This document shows positions 25,492-37,792 of a stretch of 64,000 nucleotides of DNA, in pieces (the first letter of the stretch is position 1; each line of letters starts with the position of its first letter). The notes under the pieces are model-generated. The model made no database searches and was not told the origin of the DNA. It saw nothing but the letters and a program-made list of their open reading frames with translations. A program made the position numbers and the translations under genes. The stretch covers positions 434,001 to 498,000 of the forward strand of contig RCSZ01000006.1 in the NCBI GenBank assembly GCA_014898425.1, in the 5' to 3' direction. This DNA comes from Botryotinia globosa. Lineage: Eukaryota > Ascomycota > Leotiomycetes > Helotiales > Sclerotiniaceae.

Positions 25492-25947
25492 TGTTCAACT
25501 TTCGAATCGCGGATTGGTTGTTAAGACGAATAACTCTGCAGAATGACAACGCACTTCAGACTAATGAAGGAACGGAGCAATCACAAAACGTAAAGCTCGC
25601 AGAAGGTAGTATTAAAAAGAACAAGTGCGAGTGCAAAGTGGCGGGGCTCGAAACGATTGAATATGAAGCATTGAATGTGAACGTTCTGGCTCCACGATTG
25701 CATAGAATCCCCAAAATAAAGCGCTCTAAAGTACCTGTTCTTGCATGAGGTAGGTGGGGTCTTGGCAATTGATGTTTATTTGTGGGAAAGAGCGCTTGAG
25801 ATGGGATTGGAATGGTTGCGCAGAGCAACCAGTAGTTATGTACTAGGTAGATATTAACTCAAGACAAACGATGACGTAAGCGATGGGTCAAAGATAATCC
25901 ATCCCATGTTTATTTGTACGATATGATATGAATGATAATTAGCTATT

Positions 25948-26440
25948 TGATAGCTTAATATTTAATATTTTAAAGTATAATATTTTATATAGATATATAT
26001 TAAAATGAGAATCTATAATTCTTCTATTAATATTATAATTATTTATTTAATAGCTTGATATTTCTTTATTTGATATTTAATATTTTAAAGTATAATATTT
26101 TATATAGATATATATTAAAATAAGAATCTATAATTCTTCTAGTAATATTATAATTATTTCTTTAATAGCTTGATATTTCTTTATTTAATATTTAATATTT
26201 TAAACTATAATCTTTTAAATAGATATACATTCTTCTTTTGATTTATTATATTTATTTAATAGCTTGATATTTCTTTATTTGATATTCAATATTTTAACAT
26301 TTAATCTTTCATATGAATATATATTTAGATGAGAATTTATAATTCTTCTATCAATTTATTATATCTATTTAACAGCTCAATATTTCTTTGCTTCAGATCT
26401 AACATTTCAAACCGTGGTCTCCTACATGAATACATACCTA
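25948..26440. repeat. About 113-bp tandem array with graded C-to-T decay
   Basis: Four to five head-to-tail copies are marked by the phrase TAGCTTGATATTTCTTTA, starting at about 25948, 26051, 26166, 26260 and 26373. One copy is about 20 bp shorter. The rightmost copy (from CAGCTCAATATTTC) keeps many C residues, for example CAGATCTAACATTTC and TCTCCTACATGAATAC. The corresponding positions in copies to the left are mostly T or A. This looks like transition decay that increases away from the MOSC gene. Confidence 0.8.
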
Positions 26441-26459
26441 AGAAGGGAGATTGGCATTT

Positions 26460-26512
26460 AAACATTCAAACATTCAAACATTCAAACATTCAAACATTCA
26501 AACATTCAAATA
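26460..26512. repeat. 8-bp tandem array (AACATTCA)n
   Basis: About six perfect copies of AACATTCA, directly after the decayed 113-bp array and about 190 bp upstream of the MOSC start codon. Confidence 0.95.
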
Positions 26513-26698
26513 CATACTAACGACAATCTAAATTCCTTCCTTTCCCTCCCCCCCGCCACTAGATAAGATCGCCATCTTCCCCAACCTTAAATTGTTACTA
26601 GACAATCTAATTAACTCTCACAAAACGTATAGCACCCCCAGCTTCAGAACACAATACACGCCTTACATTTCGATTGATATCCATATTACCTACCCACC

Positions 26699-27736
26699 AT
26701 GTTCTACAATCTCAATCCTTTTTCATCTCCCTCCACCACTACCGAAATCAGCGACCTTCTGATTTATCCTATAAAATCTTGTCGAGGCATCTCAATTAAA
26801 TCGTCCCGCCTTACCACTCATGGCCTTGACCTTGACAGACGCTGGATGTTCGTTTCCGGCGATGACCATAAATTCATCACAATCCGCGATATCTCATCTA
26901 TGACCTTGATCGATACGGCCTTTGCTACAGCCAAATCTCCCTCTGAACCTGGCAGTGAAGATGCCGAATATCTGGTCATCAGTATTAGGAATACAGACAA
27001 AAAAGTCATGGTTCCCGCACGACCCACAGAACAATGGTTGAAAGACAACACCAGTTTGACACAAGTGGACATTTGGGATTACAAGACAGATGGATACGTA
27101 TACAAGGATGACATAAACAGCATATTCAACGATTTCTTTGAGAAAGATGTTAAGCTGGTATATAAGGGACCAACCCCCAGAATTCTGCGAGGTAACGGAG
27201 CACCAGAAATATTGGGAAGAGAGGAGAGCACAAACTTCCCAGATGTGATGCCAGTTTTAATCGCAAATGAAGCTTCCCTTCACGAATTAAACCAAAGATT
27301 GGCGAAGAAAGGAGCGGATGAGATTACGATTGAAAGATTTCGTCCGAACATCATTGTGAGGGGTAAAGACGAGAAAACCACCGATGACACCGCACCCGCT
27401 GCATGGACAGAAGATAACTGGAAGCGAGTGAAAATAATCAACAACCCAAACTCGGGACTTTTATCCACCACGATGGGTTCAAATGGGTTGGATATTGATA
27501 TCCAGGCTCGGTGTGCAAGATGTCAGGTTCCAAATGTGAATCCAGAAACTGCGGAAAAGAACAAACACGAGCCATGGGATACATTGGTGAGCTATAGACG
27601 TATAGATGAAGGTATCAAATGGAAGCCATGCTTTGGTATGCTGGGTGTACCTAGGTCAGATGGACCCATTACTGTGGGGATGAAATTCGAGGTTCTGGAA
27701 ACGACAGAGGATCACAAATATATGAAGGGATTCTAG
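26699..27736 (+). CDS. MOSC-domain protein (mARC-like molybdenum cofactor protein)
   Basis: Single-exon gene of 345 residues with an N-terminal MOSC beta-barrel domain (about residues 18-130, opening with SDLLIYPIKSCRGISI) and a C-terminal MOSC domain (about 190-340). The motif ARCARCQVPNVNPETA near residue 270 supplies the conserved cysteine that ligates molybdenum in mARC-type amidoxime reductases. The end matches the family pattern (GIKWKPCFGMLGV, then a VGMKFEVLE-like strand). It could reduce N-hydroxylated compounds with cytochrome b5 and its reductase. There is no clear membrane anchor in the first 15 residues, unlike animal mARC, so location is uncertain. The frame is intact, and the start at 26699 follows an A-rich, in-frame-stop-free leader. 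Confidence 0.93.
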   Translation: MFYNLNPFSSPSTTTEISDLLIYPIKSCRGISIKSSRLTTHGLDLDRRWMFVSGDDHKFITIRDISSMTLIDTAFATAKSPSEPGSEDAEYLVISIRNTDKKVMVPARPTEQWLKDNTSLTQVDIWDYKTDGYVYKDDINSIFNDFFEKDVKLVYKGPTPRILRGNGAPEILGREESTNFPDVMPVLIANEASLHELNQRLAKKGADEITIERFRPNIIVRGKDEKTTDDTAPAAWTEDNWKRVKIINNPNSGLLSTTMGSNGLDIDIQARCARCQVPNVNPETAEKNKHEPWDTLVSYRRIDEGIKWKPCFGMLGVPRSDGPITVGMKFEVLETTEDHKYMKGF

Positions 27737-29119
27737 TGCTTTTCTTTTTCGGTTTGGGAAATCAAGGATATCGCGTTCGATAATCGTCGTTATGCCCAGA
27801 ATGTGGCCATGCTCATAGTACATGTTCCCACGTGTCTATCAAATAGTCATGCCATTGTCCCTCTCACATTGCAGCCTCACGCCGACGGATAACAAACGAC
27901 TTTACAATGCCTTGAAGCTTTGAGTATACCGCCATACCGCATTTATCTTTCCTAGGATTTGTTTTCCAATCCTTATCCTCACATTCTCTACCACAATCCC
28001 CTTCAGAGTTAAACATTCGATCCATCCCATCTATACTCTTCACCCTCTGCAAAGAACAGCTCGATAGTTCCTAAGGTTCCGTGCGTCAGGAGCTATGCTT
28101 ACTACCCGACAATTAATGAGTGGGAGAAATGTATCACTGATCCATCACCATTTAGAATTTGGAAACTAGTTTAATGTGCCCACAGAATATACAATATCCT
28201 CTTCTAATCCCCAGCTCCCCAAGAGCCTGGAAGCAACTCATCACACTACCCTCCTCAATTTTCCTTCTAAATCCCAAGATCCATAATACTCGATGCCAAC
28301 ATTCCAACATCCTCTAATATCAACACTGTAACCCTATTCTTCCAGCCCCTAGGAGACATGGCAAGTCAATGCTTCTCCCCTCTTCATTCTTTCCCGTTGG
28401 CACTACCCCAAGATTTCCGAATAAAAACTTCATTGAGTTCCAGTACGTCCAACAATTCTTTCTCTGCATTATCCCGCTCCTCCTCCCTTAGAAATCTCTC
28501 ACATCATACTGCTCGTCAAACAAAACCTACGCACGCCCGCTTTAAATCGCGTCGTTATCAACATGAGGAGTTCGTATAGCCCAAGTCGAAGATTATAGCG
28601 TGTGGAAGAAAGAATCAGTTGTTGGGTCGATGAGGTCTGTGGTTTCGATGTCCGGAAAACATCTCTATGGAGTGGGAGGCGAAGGAGAATGTTTGGAGGG
28701 AGGGGGGCTTGGATAGTGAAAGCGAACAAGAGCGGTTGGTAAATCCTTTCGGTTATCGAAATTTTACGAAGAATGTTTCGAATGCAAAAGGTATGAATGG
28801 TTTCATTCCTGAAAGGGATGAAAAGGAAGGTAATCAAAAATAGTTTAAGTTACTTGTGAGGACCAATTACCAAATACCTCCCTTCTCTTTCTACGGAATG
28901 CCTTTTTCTCAAGCACTAATAAAACTATAACGAGCAATCCACAGCCCAGTGTGTCATGTTGAAGTTTTATGATTCGATCACTTGGATGCCCCATTCAATC
29001 TGGAATAATGAGCTGATGGTAGAAATCACTTTCTTCATCTCTTTCTTTTTAATGAAAAGAAGTGCGCCTTGAGTTGCTGGAACAAATACTGGAAATATTC
29101 TTCATTTTGATTGTATCGC
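27737..29119. other. Intergenic region between MOSC and HIS7 genes
   Basis: About 1.4 kb between the convergent 3' ends. An intact 73-codon frame starts at ATG 28358 (MASQCFSPLHSFPLALPQDF, Ser-rich, stop at 28579). A second open stretch in another frame ends at about 28843 (ERLVNPFGYRNFTKN). They could be two parts of one small gene, but no acceptable intron joins them in frame. A Cys-containing minus-strand frame at 28052-27864 is also open. None is firm enough to call. Confidence 0.4.
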
Positions 29120-30833
29120 TTAGAGATCGCTCTCAAATTGTCTAACCATCAGCCCCTTCTCAGCAAGAGAATCTTTGACTTGCTTGACCGTGTATTCTCC
29201 TCTATGGAACATACCAGCTCCAAGAGCAGCATCTGTAGAAGTCTTCGAGAAAACTTCTTCAAAGTGACCAGGGTTTCCAGCTCCACTGGAAGCAATAACT
29301 GGAATGCTCACCGCACTCTTTACTTGGTTGATGAGCTCTAAATCAAAACCACTATTGGTACCATCTTTGTCTATACAATTCAAGAGAATCTCGCCTGTTC
29401 CCATTGCCTCAACAGCAGTTACAAGCTCAACGACATCCATGTCTCGTGTCTCTCGGCCTCCTTTAATCGTGCATGCATACCAACAATTTTCTTCACCATT
29501 TGGTCCTGGGTATCTTGTTTGTATAGTGTTATGTTTAGTTTCTTCAGGTTTCGATACGTAAACTCTCTTTGGATCCACGCTTACAACCACTGCTTGGTTG
29601 CCATAAGCACCGGATATTTGCTCTATGGCTGTGGTTCCAGACAATTGCTTTCCTCTTGAATAATACTCCTCTGCTGCTGTCACAGCGTCAGATCCAATGG
29701 ATACTTTGTCTGCTCCACTCTGGAAATACATTGTTGCGATTTGCAGCGCTGAGATCTTTGTACCATCGGTATCAATGGTGTCCCGAATACCTCCTCCAAT
29801 TGTCAATGGAACAAAAACACTTTTTGATGTCTGTCGTAATATTTCGAGCATCGGTACATCTGCTACCGGGCAATCTCTAAAACTTGTGATGTTGAGAAAT
29901 GTAACTTCGTCGGCTCCTTGTTCGTAGTATTTTTTGGCCATCTCAACTGGCTTTCCTAGGTTTCGTACATTTCCACCATCAGTTTTTTCTCGCACATCAT
30001 ATTGATCACCCTTCGTCACCACCAAATCTCCTTGGTCATTTGTTCGCACATCCAAACATGCGATAACTCTTCTAGTCAAGCCCTCTTTGGCAGCGACCAA
30101 GCCTTCAACTGCGCTGCTACTGTTGTCTCCGTCTAAGAAAGCTTTGATCACCCTCAGTCCAGCAACTCCACTCTTTTCTGGGTGAAATTGTGTCGCCAAT
30201 ATGTTTCCCTTTGCAATCGCTCCAACAAACTCTTCGTCCCCATAGCGTGCGGTTGCGACAGTCCAACCTTGGCTTTCCAATTCTCCCTGCTTATATGGAA
30301 CCTTGTACGAATGAACGTAATAATACTTTGAGCTTGGTCTTAATCCGAAAACTTCTTTACCCGATGTATTCGCGCTGTTCCATCCAATGTGTGGTACTGA
30401 TTTCGAGCTATCATCGAATCGATCGAGAGTCGCCTTGACATAGCCAAGCCCAGGAACTGCTGGATTTTCCGCAGACCCCTCAAATAATGCCTGTAAACCA
30501 ACGCAAATACCCATAAAAGGTTTCCCAGAATCAATGTGTTTTTGTATCGCTGGAAGGTATCCGGCTTTGGAGAATTGTGTCATGCAGTGACCGAAATGGC
30601 CAACTCCGGGAAGAATGAGTTTCTAAATCATAAGTTATTAGAAATAGTAGGCAGTATTAGAGAAAGCACTTAAGATAGCAAGCATAAACTCAAAGAACGA
30701 AATAACCTACATCTGCCTTTGGCACATCTTCTGGAGACCTTATCCATTCAATAGTGTAGCCCACCTTCTCGATGGCATTGGCCAAGCTACGCACATTTCC
30801 AGCAACGTAATCAAGAAGATAGACTTTTGACAT
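29120..30833 (-). CDS. HIS7: Imidazole glycerol phosphate synthase, HisH-HisF fusion
   Basis: Bifunctional enzyme of histidine biosynthesis. The N-terminal glutaminase supplies ammonia to the C-terminal cyclase, which converts PRFAR to imidazole glycerol phosphate and AICAR. Exon 1 is 30833-30711 ([20 protein letters not shown]), the intron is 30710-30623 (88 nt) and exon 2 is 30622-29120, giving 541 residues, close to the usual 550. The glutaminase has nucleophile Cys near 81 ([12 protein letters not shown]) and the His/Glu pair in [10 protein letters not shown]. The cyclase begins near 225 with RRVIACLDV and has [33 protein letters not shown] and the C-terminal [13 protein letters not shown]. 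The ATG at 30833 is chosen because the conserved N-terminus begins there. All key residues are present. Confidence 0.97.
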
Positions 30834-33026
30834 GATGATATATGAGTTTATGAAATGACTTATAACAAGAAGACTCAATATATACTACAATGAAGGTAGC
30901 AGGTGAGTCATGTAGAGTAGTATAAAATTGGAAGTTGAAACTGCCCCGCCAACAAAATATTCTGCCGCCAACTTCACCGCCTTTTGAGATGCGGCCGCAT
31001 TGGATCTGGTACCAACCTCGTTGTTTTTCGATTTGCTGGCAAGGCTACCCTAACCGCATTCATGACTTCCAACTTCCACTTCCACCTTTGATATTTCTTT
31101 ATATCGCCATACAAAATCATGTGAAATTTCAACCATAGTCCATCTTCATAAGTCTAAATAACGTTTACAGTTGCTTCACTCCACTTTCGACTTCACTCAT
31201 GGCCACCCAGCTTGGTGACTTCTGGAATCTCGGATACCGCCTCAAATCATGATGAATCTCTATATCTACATATGTTAATGACTAAAGCTTGACATGATCT
31301 TTCTATAGAGTCTCAAAGACAGTGCAAGTATTTCTATTTTGTTCTATACACAAACCATCACAACTGCAGAGATCGGCTGTTAGAATGACCAACTATGCCT
31401 TCCGGTCAACTGATCTTTGATCATATTTGTGCTTGGGAAGGTTTGACAGAGAAATGTGATAGTATTAGAGCAAACATATCACTTCACTCTCTATAAATGA
31501 TCGGCCTCTACAGTCTAGGTCTTCTATCCTGACATTACGTTCTCTGGCTTTCCGCGTCCGGGAGAAAATTCACTATAAGACTGTCTAGCAGAAGCGAGCC
31601 CCTTCAAGGTCTATCATCGAGGAGATGCGAGCTTCTTTTCTATATACCAGTAGGTACATCACACCTTTTACTCTCTTGCATGGCTTCTTATTTAGAACTT
31701 GGTCGCATCATTCTCCTATCATGATCTTCTCGATATCGTAACGGAAACAGCACATGCCCAAATACCTAGTATCGATTCATCAACAGAATTTTCTCTCGCC
31801 CAAGAGTTTTGTTAGTACAGGGAGCCAGACTGGATAAAACTTTACAGCATTTCAAGGGAGTGCAATCTTCAAGGAACATACAATTTCTCGAGGTTTTGAG
31901 TGTTTTAGCTGTGTTCTTAAAACAAACAATCCCGGTTGGCACACTATTATAAGTTAGCCTATTTAATAAAAGACCCTATGGTTATTTCCCGTACAGATCT
32001 TGTGGAATTTTTCTGAAATGAAAAACGATCTTTCCTGGATGAGACAGGGACACTTCCTATTCTGCTTTATCAACATACTAGAACTCTGAAGTCAGAAGCA
32101 ATACTTGCAAAATCTATCTCATCTAGTGAAGTCTCCATGATGACAGGTGTTGTGGCATAGCACATTTACTTGAATTTTTAAGATTGAATTGGTATATATG
32201 TATACAGTTTCCAGGTCGAACCACTTTGACATGAACAAAATGTGCGTGCCACAGTCATAGGACATTATTTCTTCCAAAGTGAGCCGATAATTACCTAGTT
32301 TATTACGAAACTTCGAAGTAATTGTCTATCTATCTTCGAGATTCGCTCTTGAATCCTTAACACCATTATTAGGGAATATTGTTTATTGATCAAAGTTTGG
32401 TGTCTATTCAAGACACTGATTGGAGAGGGCTCCATAATAGAAAAGATCTAGGAGATTCCATGGGTAAAACCTTTTTTTTATTACATGTGTTTATTCATTA
32501 CTACAGTACCCATATCATTTAGGGTTGGAAAACAAATATCAACAAAGTTGTACTGATTAGGAATCGTGTCGTCCATAGGTGATCTGGCAAGTTTATTCGA
32601 GACTTTGATGTCTATAAATTATTTAGTCTCGAATCTGCACATCCTGTTCATGTTACATCCACAACATTTTCAAGGACCATAATGCAACTTCTTTCAAAAT
32701 CTTCATCAAGTCTATCTCCTTATTCCTTGATTGGATTTTTCTTGTTGCATCTTGTTCAGGATATTATCCGATTACAATCACATCTATTTCCTGAAATATC
32801 CACCTCCTACCTTATCAGGCTTAGTAACATTAAAGGTTGAATTTACAAGGCGAGTTGCATTTTCCCCATGATTATGTTTGACTTAGACTAATCTATGTAG
32901 CACTTCAACAAATTAGCTTGACGTAGCAAAGAGACTTGATAAAATTATCTAGTCACACAACAGATCGTAAGTTTATCTAAGATATTCCTCTCTGCCAGTA
33001 GCCCTAACTTGAGTAGTACTCTCAAT
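30834..33026. other. Intergenic region upstream of HIS7 and the 2EXR gene
   Basis: About 2.2 kb between two divergently transcribed genes, so both promoters lie here. Composition is ordinary to AT-rich. I found no gene, array or RNA gene. TGACTC-like Gcn4/CPC1 sites might be expected near a HIS7 promoter; TGAGTCA occurs at 30903-30909, about 70 bp upstream of the HIS7 start, and fits such a site. Confidence 0.45.
30903..30909. promoter_or_regulatory. Candidate Gcn4/CPC1 (TGAGTCA) site upstream of HIS7
   Basis: A TGAGTCA heptamer (TGASTCA, the general amino-acid-control element bound by Gcn4/CPC1 bZIP factors) lies about 70 bp upstream of the HIS7 ATG. Histidine genes are classic targets. The match is perfect but short, so chance cannot be excluded. 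Confidence 0.5.
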
Positions 33027-33900
33027 ATGACTCGCAGAAATCCCAAATCTCCCGACGCTGGCTTCTACGCACCAGCAACTAAAGCTACTATCCCAATTCG
33101 CAACACGAGACGTAGGTCTCGAGACGCTCCTGGTAAAACCTTCCTCGAGACTTTTCCACTGGAAATTCGATACATGATCTACAAGCTCTGCAACCCAGCT
33201 CCGCGTGTGATCGAAATTTACAACTCCAGCCTTGGAAATTGGGAGAACCTTGCTAGAAGAGCAATACCTGCATACATGCCTTCGAACCTGTATGAATATT
33301 CCTCCACCCAAGTAGCCAGATGCATAGGTGTCACTGTTCCTCTTTTACTTCACATCAACCACGAGTCGAGGGCATACGCATTGCGCTCCTACACTGTCAT
33401 CTTCACTGACCCAATTCGCGGTCAGCCAGTGTATTTTGACCTACGGCGGGATATCCTTGAAATTCGAGGCATGGAAACGGCATTCGTACTCCTTGGTCGA
33501 GTCCCATCCTTCACATCTAAAAGGTATGAGTTTGCAAAGGGAGGAGATATGACTAGGGCTATGATGAAAGTACGCAATTTATCCGTTAACTTAGGCGGCC
33601 GTCCAGACCGACTTCTTACGGAAAGTTTCTCTGGGCTCAAAGAATTCACAGATACGAAATACCTACGAACTCTTTATCTTCATTGCAGTTTCAAAGAAGA
33701 GTATGACTTGCACCGCCGCTATTCCAAGCCTTGTGACAAGCTGACGGTGAAGGATTGGTACCAGCTTCACGTTGACAAAAAGCCTAAGGTAAGTCAAGAT
33801 TATCAAATCGCGCAACTCAGTTATTAACAAGTATAAGAAAAAATTCCTCGTCACAAAAGCACCAAAGTCCATGTACGTGTTTGGACAGACAAAGAGATAA
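33027..33900 (+). CDS. 2EXR-domain protein of unknown function
   Basis: Uncharacterised fungal protein of 276 residues. Exon 1 is 33027-33788, the intron 33789-33831 (43 nt, GTAAGT...AACAAG) and exon 2 33832-33900, which adds 22 residues ending in a basic tail (MYVFGQTKR). After a basic N-terminus (TRRNPK, RNTRRRSRD) comes the F-box-like signature of 2EXR proteins: FLETFPLEIRYMIYKLC followed by APRVIEI, and later LLHINHESRAYALRSY. This family is expanded in ascomycetes, and its members have no established biochemical role. An open frame upstream is not preceded by an ATG, so 33027 is the first usable start. No signal peptide or transmembrane segment is seen. Confidence 0.82.
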
Positions 33901-34981
33901 ATACGGCAGGAATCATGAATTGAGTTGCGGGAGGAAGGGCTTTTGGATTAGGTCATTCGAGTAATAAGGCTTTGAGAGTAATAAGTACGTGCTGTGGAAT
34001 CATCATAGTCTCAGACTTCTGTTTAAAGCGATCAATCAACATATTGGATTAACTTTCTTCTGTTGATGAACTTGCAAAATCGTGAATTGTGATCATGTCT
34101 ATAGATTTTGATTTGATAAAGCTCTTTGAAATGCTGAGATCATGTTCATTTACAAAGGCCATTTTCCATCGCAAATCATATCGTTCTTCGCAAGACTCCA
34201 TTCTGCACATCAAACTCGTAGTGCGCCTCCTCATTTGGAGGACCATCACCAATCCTTCTCAGAACCATAATATCTTCAAATTCACCGCTTCCATCAGATT
34301 TCTAAATGGTGTGTTGATCGTATAAGTATCAAGTGTGTTTTCCCCACAAGCTAATTCATTGAATCCGTACTTAACAAACGCACATACCATCATCTCCTTA
34401 AAATACCCCTTTCTCGCGAATCGGTAACCAATTACACTCCGGTTCACGAATTAAAATATCTTCACCTATATTATTTTTGAATTTCTTCATTGGGAAAGAA
34501 TTAAAGCCCATTATGCCAATCAAAAAACTCCCCACTATTGTTAAAGATAACCATATGCCAAGCATTTCCCCCGCAGCTGCTGATATCTTCTATAGATTAG
34601 ATACATATCACTCTGCTCATGAGAGATTGGTAATATGTATGAGTCACTTTTTTGTCAGAAATCAATGAATGGCCAAAGGCATCTATGCATAGGTACCTAT
34701 ATCTCACCCCGCACTTGCTTCCTCCTTTCTCAGTTATTGATAAGACGTATGACTGCCCAACCCAGTGCATCATCATCTTATTTTGCTTTTATTATCAGTC
34801 GTCGCTGCTAATTGTTGAACCAATCTATTGAGCTGAGTGGATCGAGGAAGTTCTCAAATCAATTGTCTGGTACAGAGCCAGTGATTGTGAGTGGTAACGA
34901 ACGGTCCTGGCATTGAATTGTCGGAAGACATCTCCACCACGCTTCCGGTGCAGTTCATTCTACAAACTCAATTTTACAATC
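33901..34981. other. Intergenic region between the 2EXR and amidase genes
   Basis: About 1.1 kb, AT-rich, with short open frames on both strands only. Nothing recognised; presumed 3' end of the 2EXR gene and promoter of the amidase gene. Confidence 0.5.
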
Positions 34982-37258
34982 ATGGATTCGTCTATATTCC
35001 ATCCTTCAATAGTCAATCTTGGTACAATTCCATACCTCCTCGGAAATGGCGTATCCACGAACATTAATGGTGAAACTACTGAAGGCCAGGTACCGCTAAC
35101 CATTCTTTCTGTCGATGTGGATAATGATCAAATCACCCAATCATGGTTGGATTCTAAGTGGGAAGAATTCTCTAGGAAAGACGATGTATGGTGTGATATT
35201 TTTGCTCGCAATGTTTTGGTGCAAGAGTCTCCTGGAGTGATGCGCCTCATAGCCAATTCTGGTCACTCACAGATCCTCACATTGAGATCTTTCAAATGTG
35301 AAGACTTTCTACCTGAAGGCCCTTATATTCTGAGTGGTTCAAAAATTTATAGAATTTACAAGTTGTACCCAGATCCTCTCGGTGCATTTGTTTGTGGTGT
35401 TATACCAACTGCTCCAGGTAGTAACCGGTATGATGATATACCTAACATTCCTGAAAATTCGCTGTCAATACTAATGGTGTTTACCAGCTTCCAAAGAACA
35501 CCTTTGAGTTATGTTCCTGTTCCATCTCGACTTTATTCTTCCCCATCTCATCTCCGGCCCCTCTTGGGTAAACGGATAGCAGTAAAAGATAATATTGACC
35601 TTGAAGGTGTCAAAACTACTGTCTGCAGCAAAGCATACGAAGCTCTTCAAGATGTATCAAACACCACGGCTCCATCAATACAGAGACTCATCGATGAAGG
35701 AGCTGTGATCATCGGAAAAGTCAAGACAACCCCGTTTTCATCTGGAATGGGCCCAAGGGATTGGGTAGATTATCAAGCGCCATTTAATCCTCGAGGCTGT
35801 GGTTACCTAGATACTTCATGTAGCAGTGCCGGAAGTGGAGCTGCACTTGCTGGATATGAGTGGTTGGACTTTACTATTGGCTCAGACTGTAATTATGGGA
35901 TTCCATGGAGATAGTTATCGACTGACATATATGATAGCACTCGGAAGTATGGTCGGCCCCGCAGCGGACAATGGACTCTTCGGCATCAGGCCCACTCACG
36001 GTCGTATCTCTTGCGGGGGTCTTGTTCCAATATCATCGTAAGTCATCTACTTCTAGTATCAGGGAAGTTTGGACTAATGATATAGACATCTCGATACACC
36101 TGGCATTTTCAGTCGGCACATATCAGATTTTGGTGCTGCCACGAAGTTATGGCTCAGAGAATCTGATGATTCTGATTCAAGATTCTCCTCTGTGGTAATA
36201 CATACCCTATGGAATCTGAAAATTTCGCTGAGATGTGATCCCACAGATGCCTAAGAAATTAACAATCCTGTCGGAAAGATATGAGAACTTAGCTCCGGAA
36301 ATGCGAAAGGTCATGGAAGATTTCATACTAGATTTTGAGAAGGCTACCCAGCTTCAGCGTAAGGCCACCACCATGGATGAGCTGTGGAAGTTACATGCAT
36401 CAAAAGAATCGTCTGGAAAGACTTTTGCGGAGACATTCCAAACAGTAAGTAGAATTAGTACCAAAGAATATCTTGTATCCCCTCTCTAATTACAGTGCCT
36501 AGACATTGGCTCATATCCAACTTTACGGACACTACAATAATACCATCCCATTCCGTGAAGATTACAGGAGAAAATTTGGGACAGAACCATATGCAGAGCC
36601 ATTACTCCGTTACAAATGGTACTTCATTCTTTCCGAGATATCAACATCTATCATCTATGCTAATAAACCATCAGGGATCTCGGTTCAAAGCTAACACAAG
36701 ATCAACTCACTACCGCATTGAAAGAGAAAGAACTGTTTTCTAATTTTATGAAAGAGCATCTTTTCAATGATGATGGAGTCATGCTATTACCTTGTGCTCT
36801 ACCAAACATCCCATATCGTGATGGATATTTCGGGTCAGTTCTGATGTTCCTCGTCACTGACATCCTCATACTAATTTGAAGTAGTTCTGTAGAGGAATCC
36901 GGCACGCCGTGGCAGGGATTCAACGTTCCAATCACTGTATTCTCATCACTTGGTGGCGGACCAGCGGTATCAATTCCTGGTATTCTCCCACCCTGAGATT
37001 CAAAAAATTGAAGACATGCTAACGAGAAATTATAGTGGGACAACGACTCTACAATTCGAAAATTACAGGGGTAAAAGAATATCAACCAGTTGGCCTAATG
37101 CTATTAGGTGCTCCAGGTAAGATAATCAAAATATCAGAATATTAAACACTTATCTGACATCTCCAGGAACGGATGAGTATCTAATCGATTTGGTGAAACA
37201 TGTGCTGGTAGCTTCTAATCGACCGCTTAGTGTCAAGACAGGCAAAGTCGCGTTTTGA
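34982..37258 (+). CDS. Amidase-signature-family hydrolase with N-terminal extension
   Basis: Amidase-signature enzyme hydrolysing an unknown amide. Nine exons keep one frame: 34982-35888, 35938-36037, 36086-36194, 36247-36444, 36503-36618, 36675-36833, 36885-36979, 37036-37116 and 37167-37258, giving 618 residues. The catalytic Lys is in KRIAVKDNIDLEG (about 203). The Ser-rich block is TSCSSAGSGAALAG (about 285), and the nucleophile Ser block GSDSLGSMVGPAADNG is rebuilt across the 35889-35937 intron (family consensus GSDTGGS). Later blocks GLFGIRPTHGRI, DTPGIFSRHISD and PVGLMLLGAPGTDE also match. About 190 residues precede the amidase domain, as in fungal amidases carrying an Arp1/scytalone-dehydratase-like N-terminal region; I make that link from memory and less firmly. 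The Thr/Gly changes in the Ser loop may matter for activity. Without splicing it looks frameshifted, but it is intact. Confidence 0.88.
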
Positions 37259-37593
37259 GATGTGGGAAATTGAACATCTATCCTTGGGAGTTTTGTATAC
37301 TCGCTTCAAATATGATCTTACATTCTGAATCAATATATTCTTACCTCCTGATTAGAAAGAATGGTAGTCTTTTGATGTATATTTAGTCTTCATACTACAT
37401 TACATTACATTACATAGGTATGTGTATATACCCACCACCTAGGTATTAAACTCGCAAATCATTTTTTGGTTTTCATACATTTTTTTTAAGTTATATGGCT
37501 CCCTTTCGCTAATCTATTCTTTTCATGCAATGTAAACACAATGTGAGATATATACATATATATCCATCTATTCATCTCTTTAATAAAAACTCA

Positions 37594-37692
37594 TCTTATA
37601 ACTCTTCTTATAACCCATCTCACAACCCATCTCACAACCCTTCTCACAACCCATCTCACAACCCTTCCCACAACCCATCTCACAACCCATCT
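37594..37692. repeat. 12-bp tandem array (CACAACCCATCT)n
   Basis: About eight copies of a 12-bp unit with ATC/TTC variation (CACAACCCATCT / CACAACCCTTCT). Translated, it gives Asn-Pro-Ser-His repeats, but no gene context supports coding. Confidence 0.92.
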
Positions 37693-37792
37693 CTCATTAT
37701 CTTCTCCAATCCAATCTCATTTTTCTCTCTTAAAAATAAACACCATGCATAATATAATATCTCTCCCCTCTCCCCTCTCCCCTCTACCTTCT

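Larger units (their letters stand above)
25492..26698. other. Divergent intergenic region between dbf2 and the MOSC gene
   Basis: Shared upstream region of two divergently transcribed genes. Its centre (about 25930-26510) is an AT-rich graded tandem array plus an 8-bp array, both listed separately. The flanks have normal composition and presumably contain both promoters. Confidence 0.6.

Noticed and set aside
35880..35940. Apparent frameshift in the amidase
   Set aside because: A 49-nt GT...AG intron explains the frame change and rebuilds the conserved serine loop.
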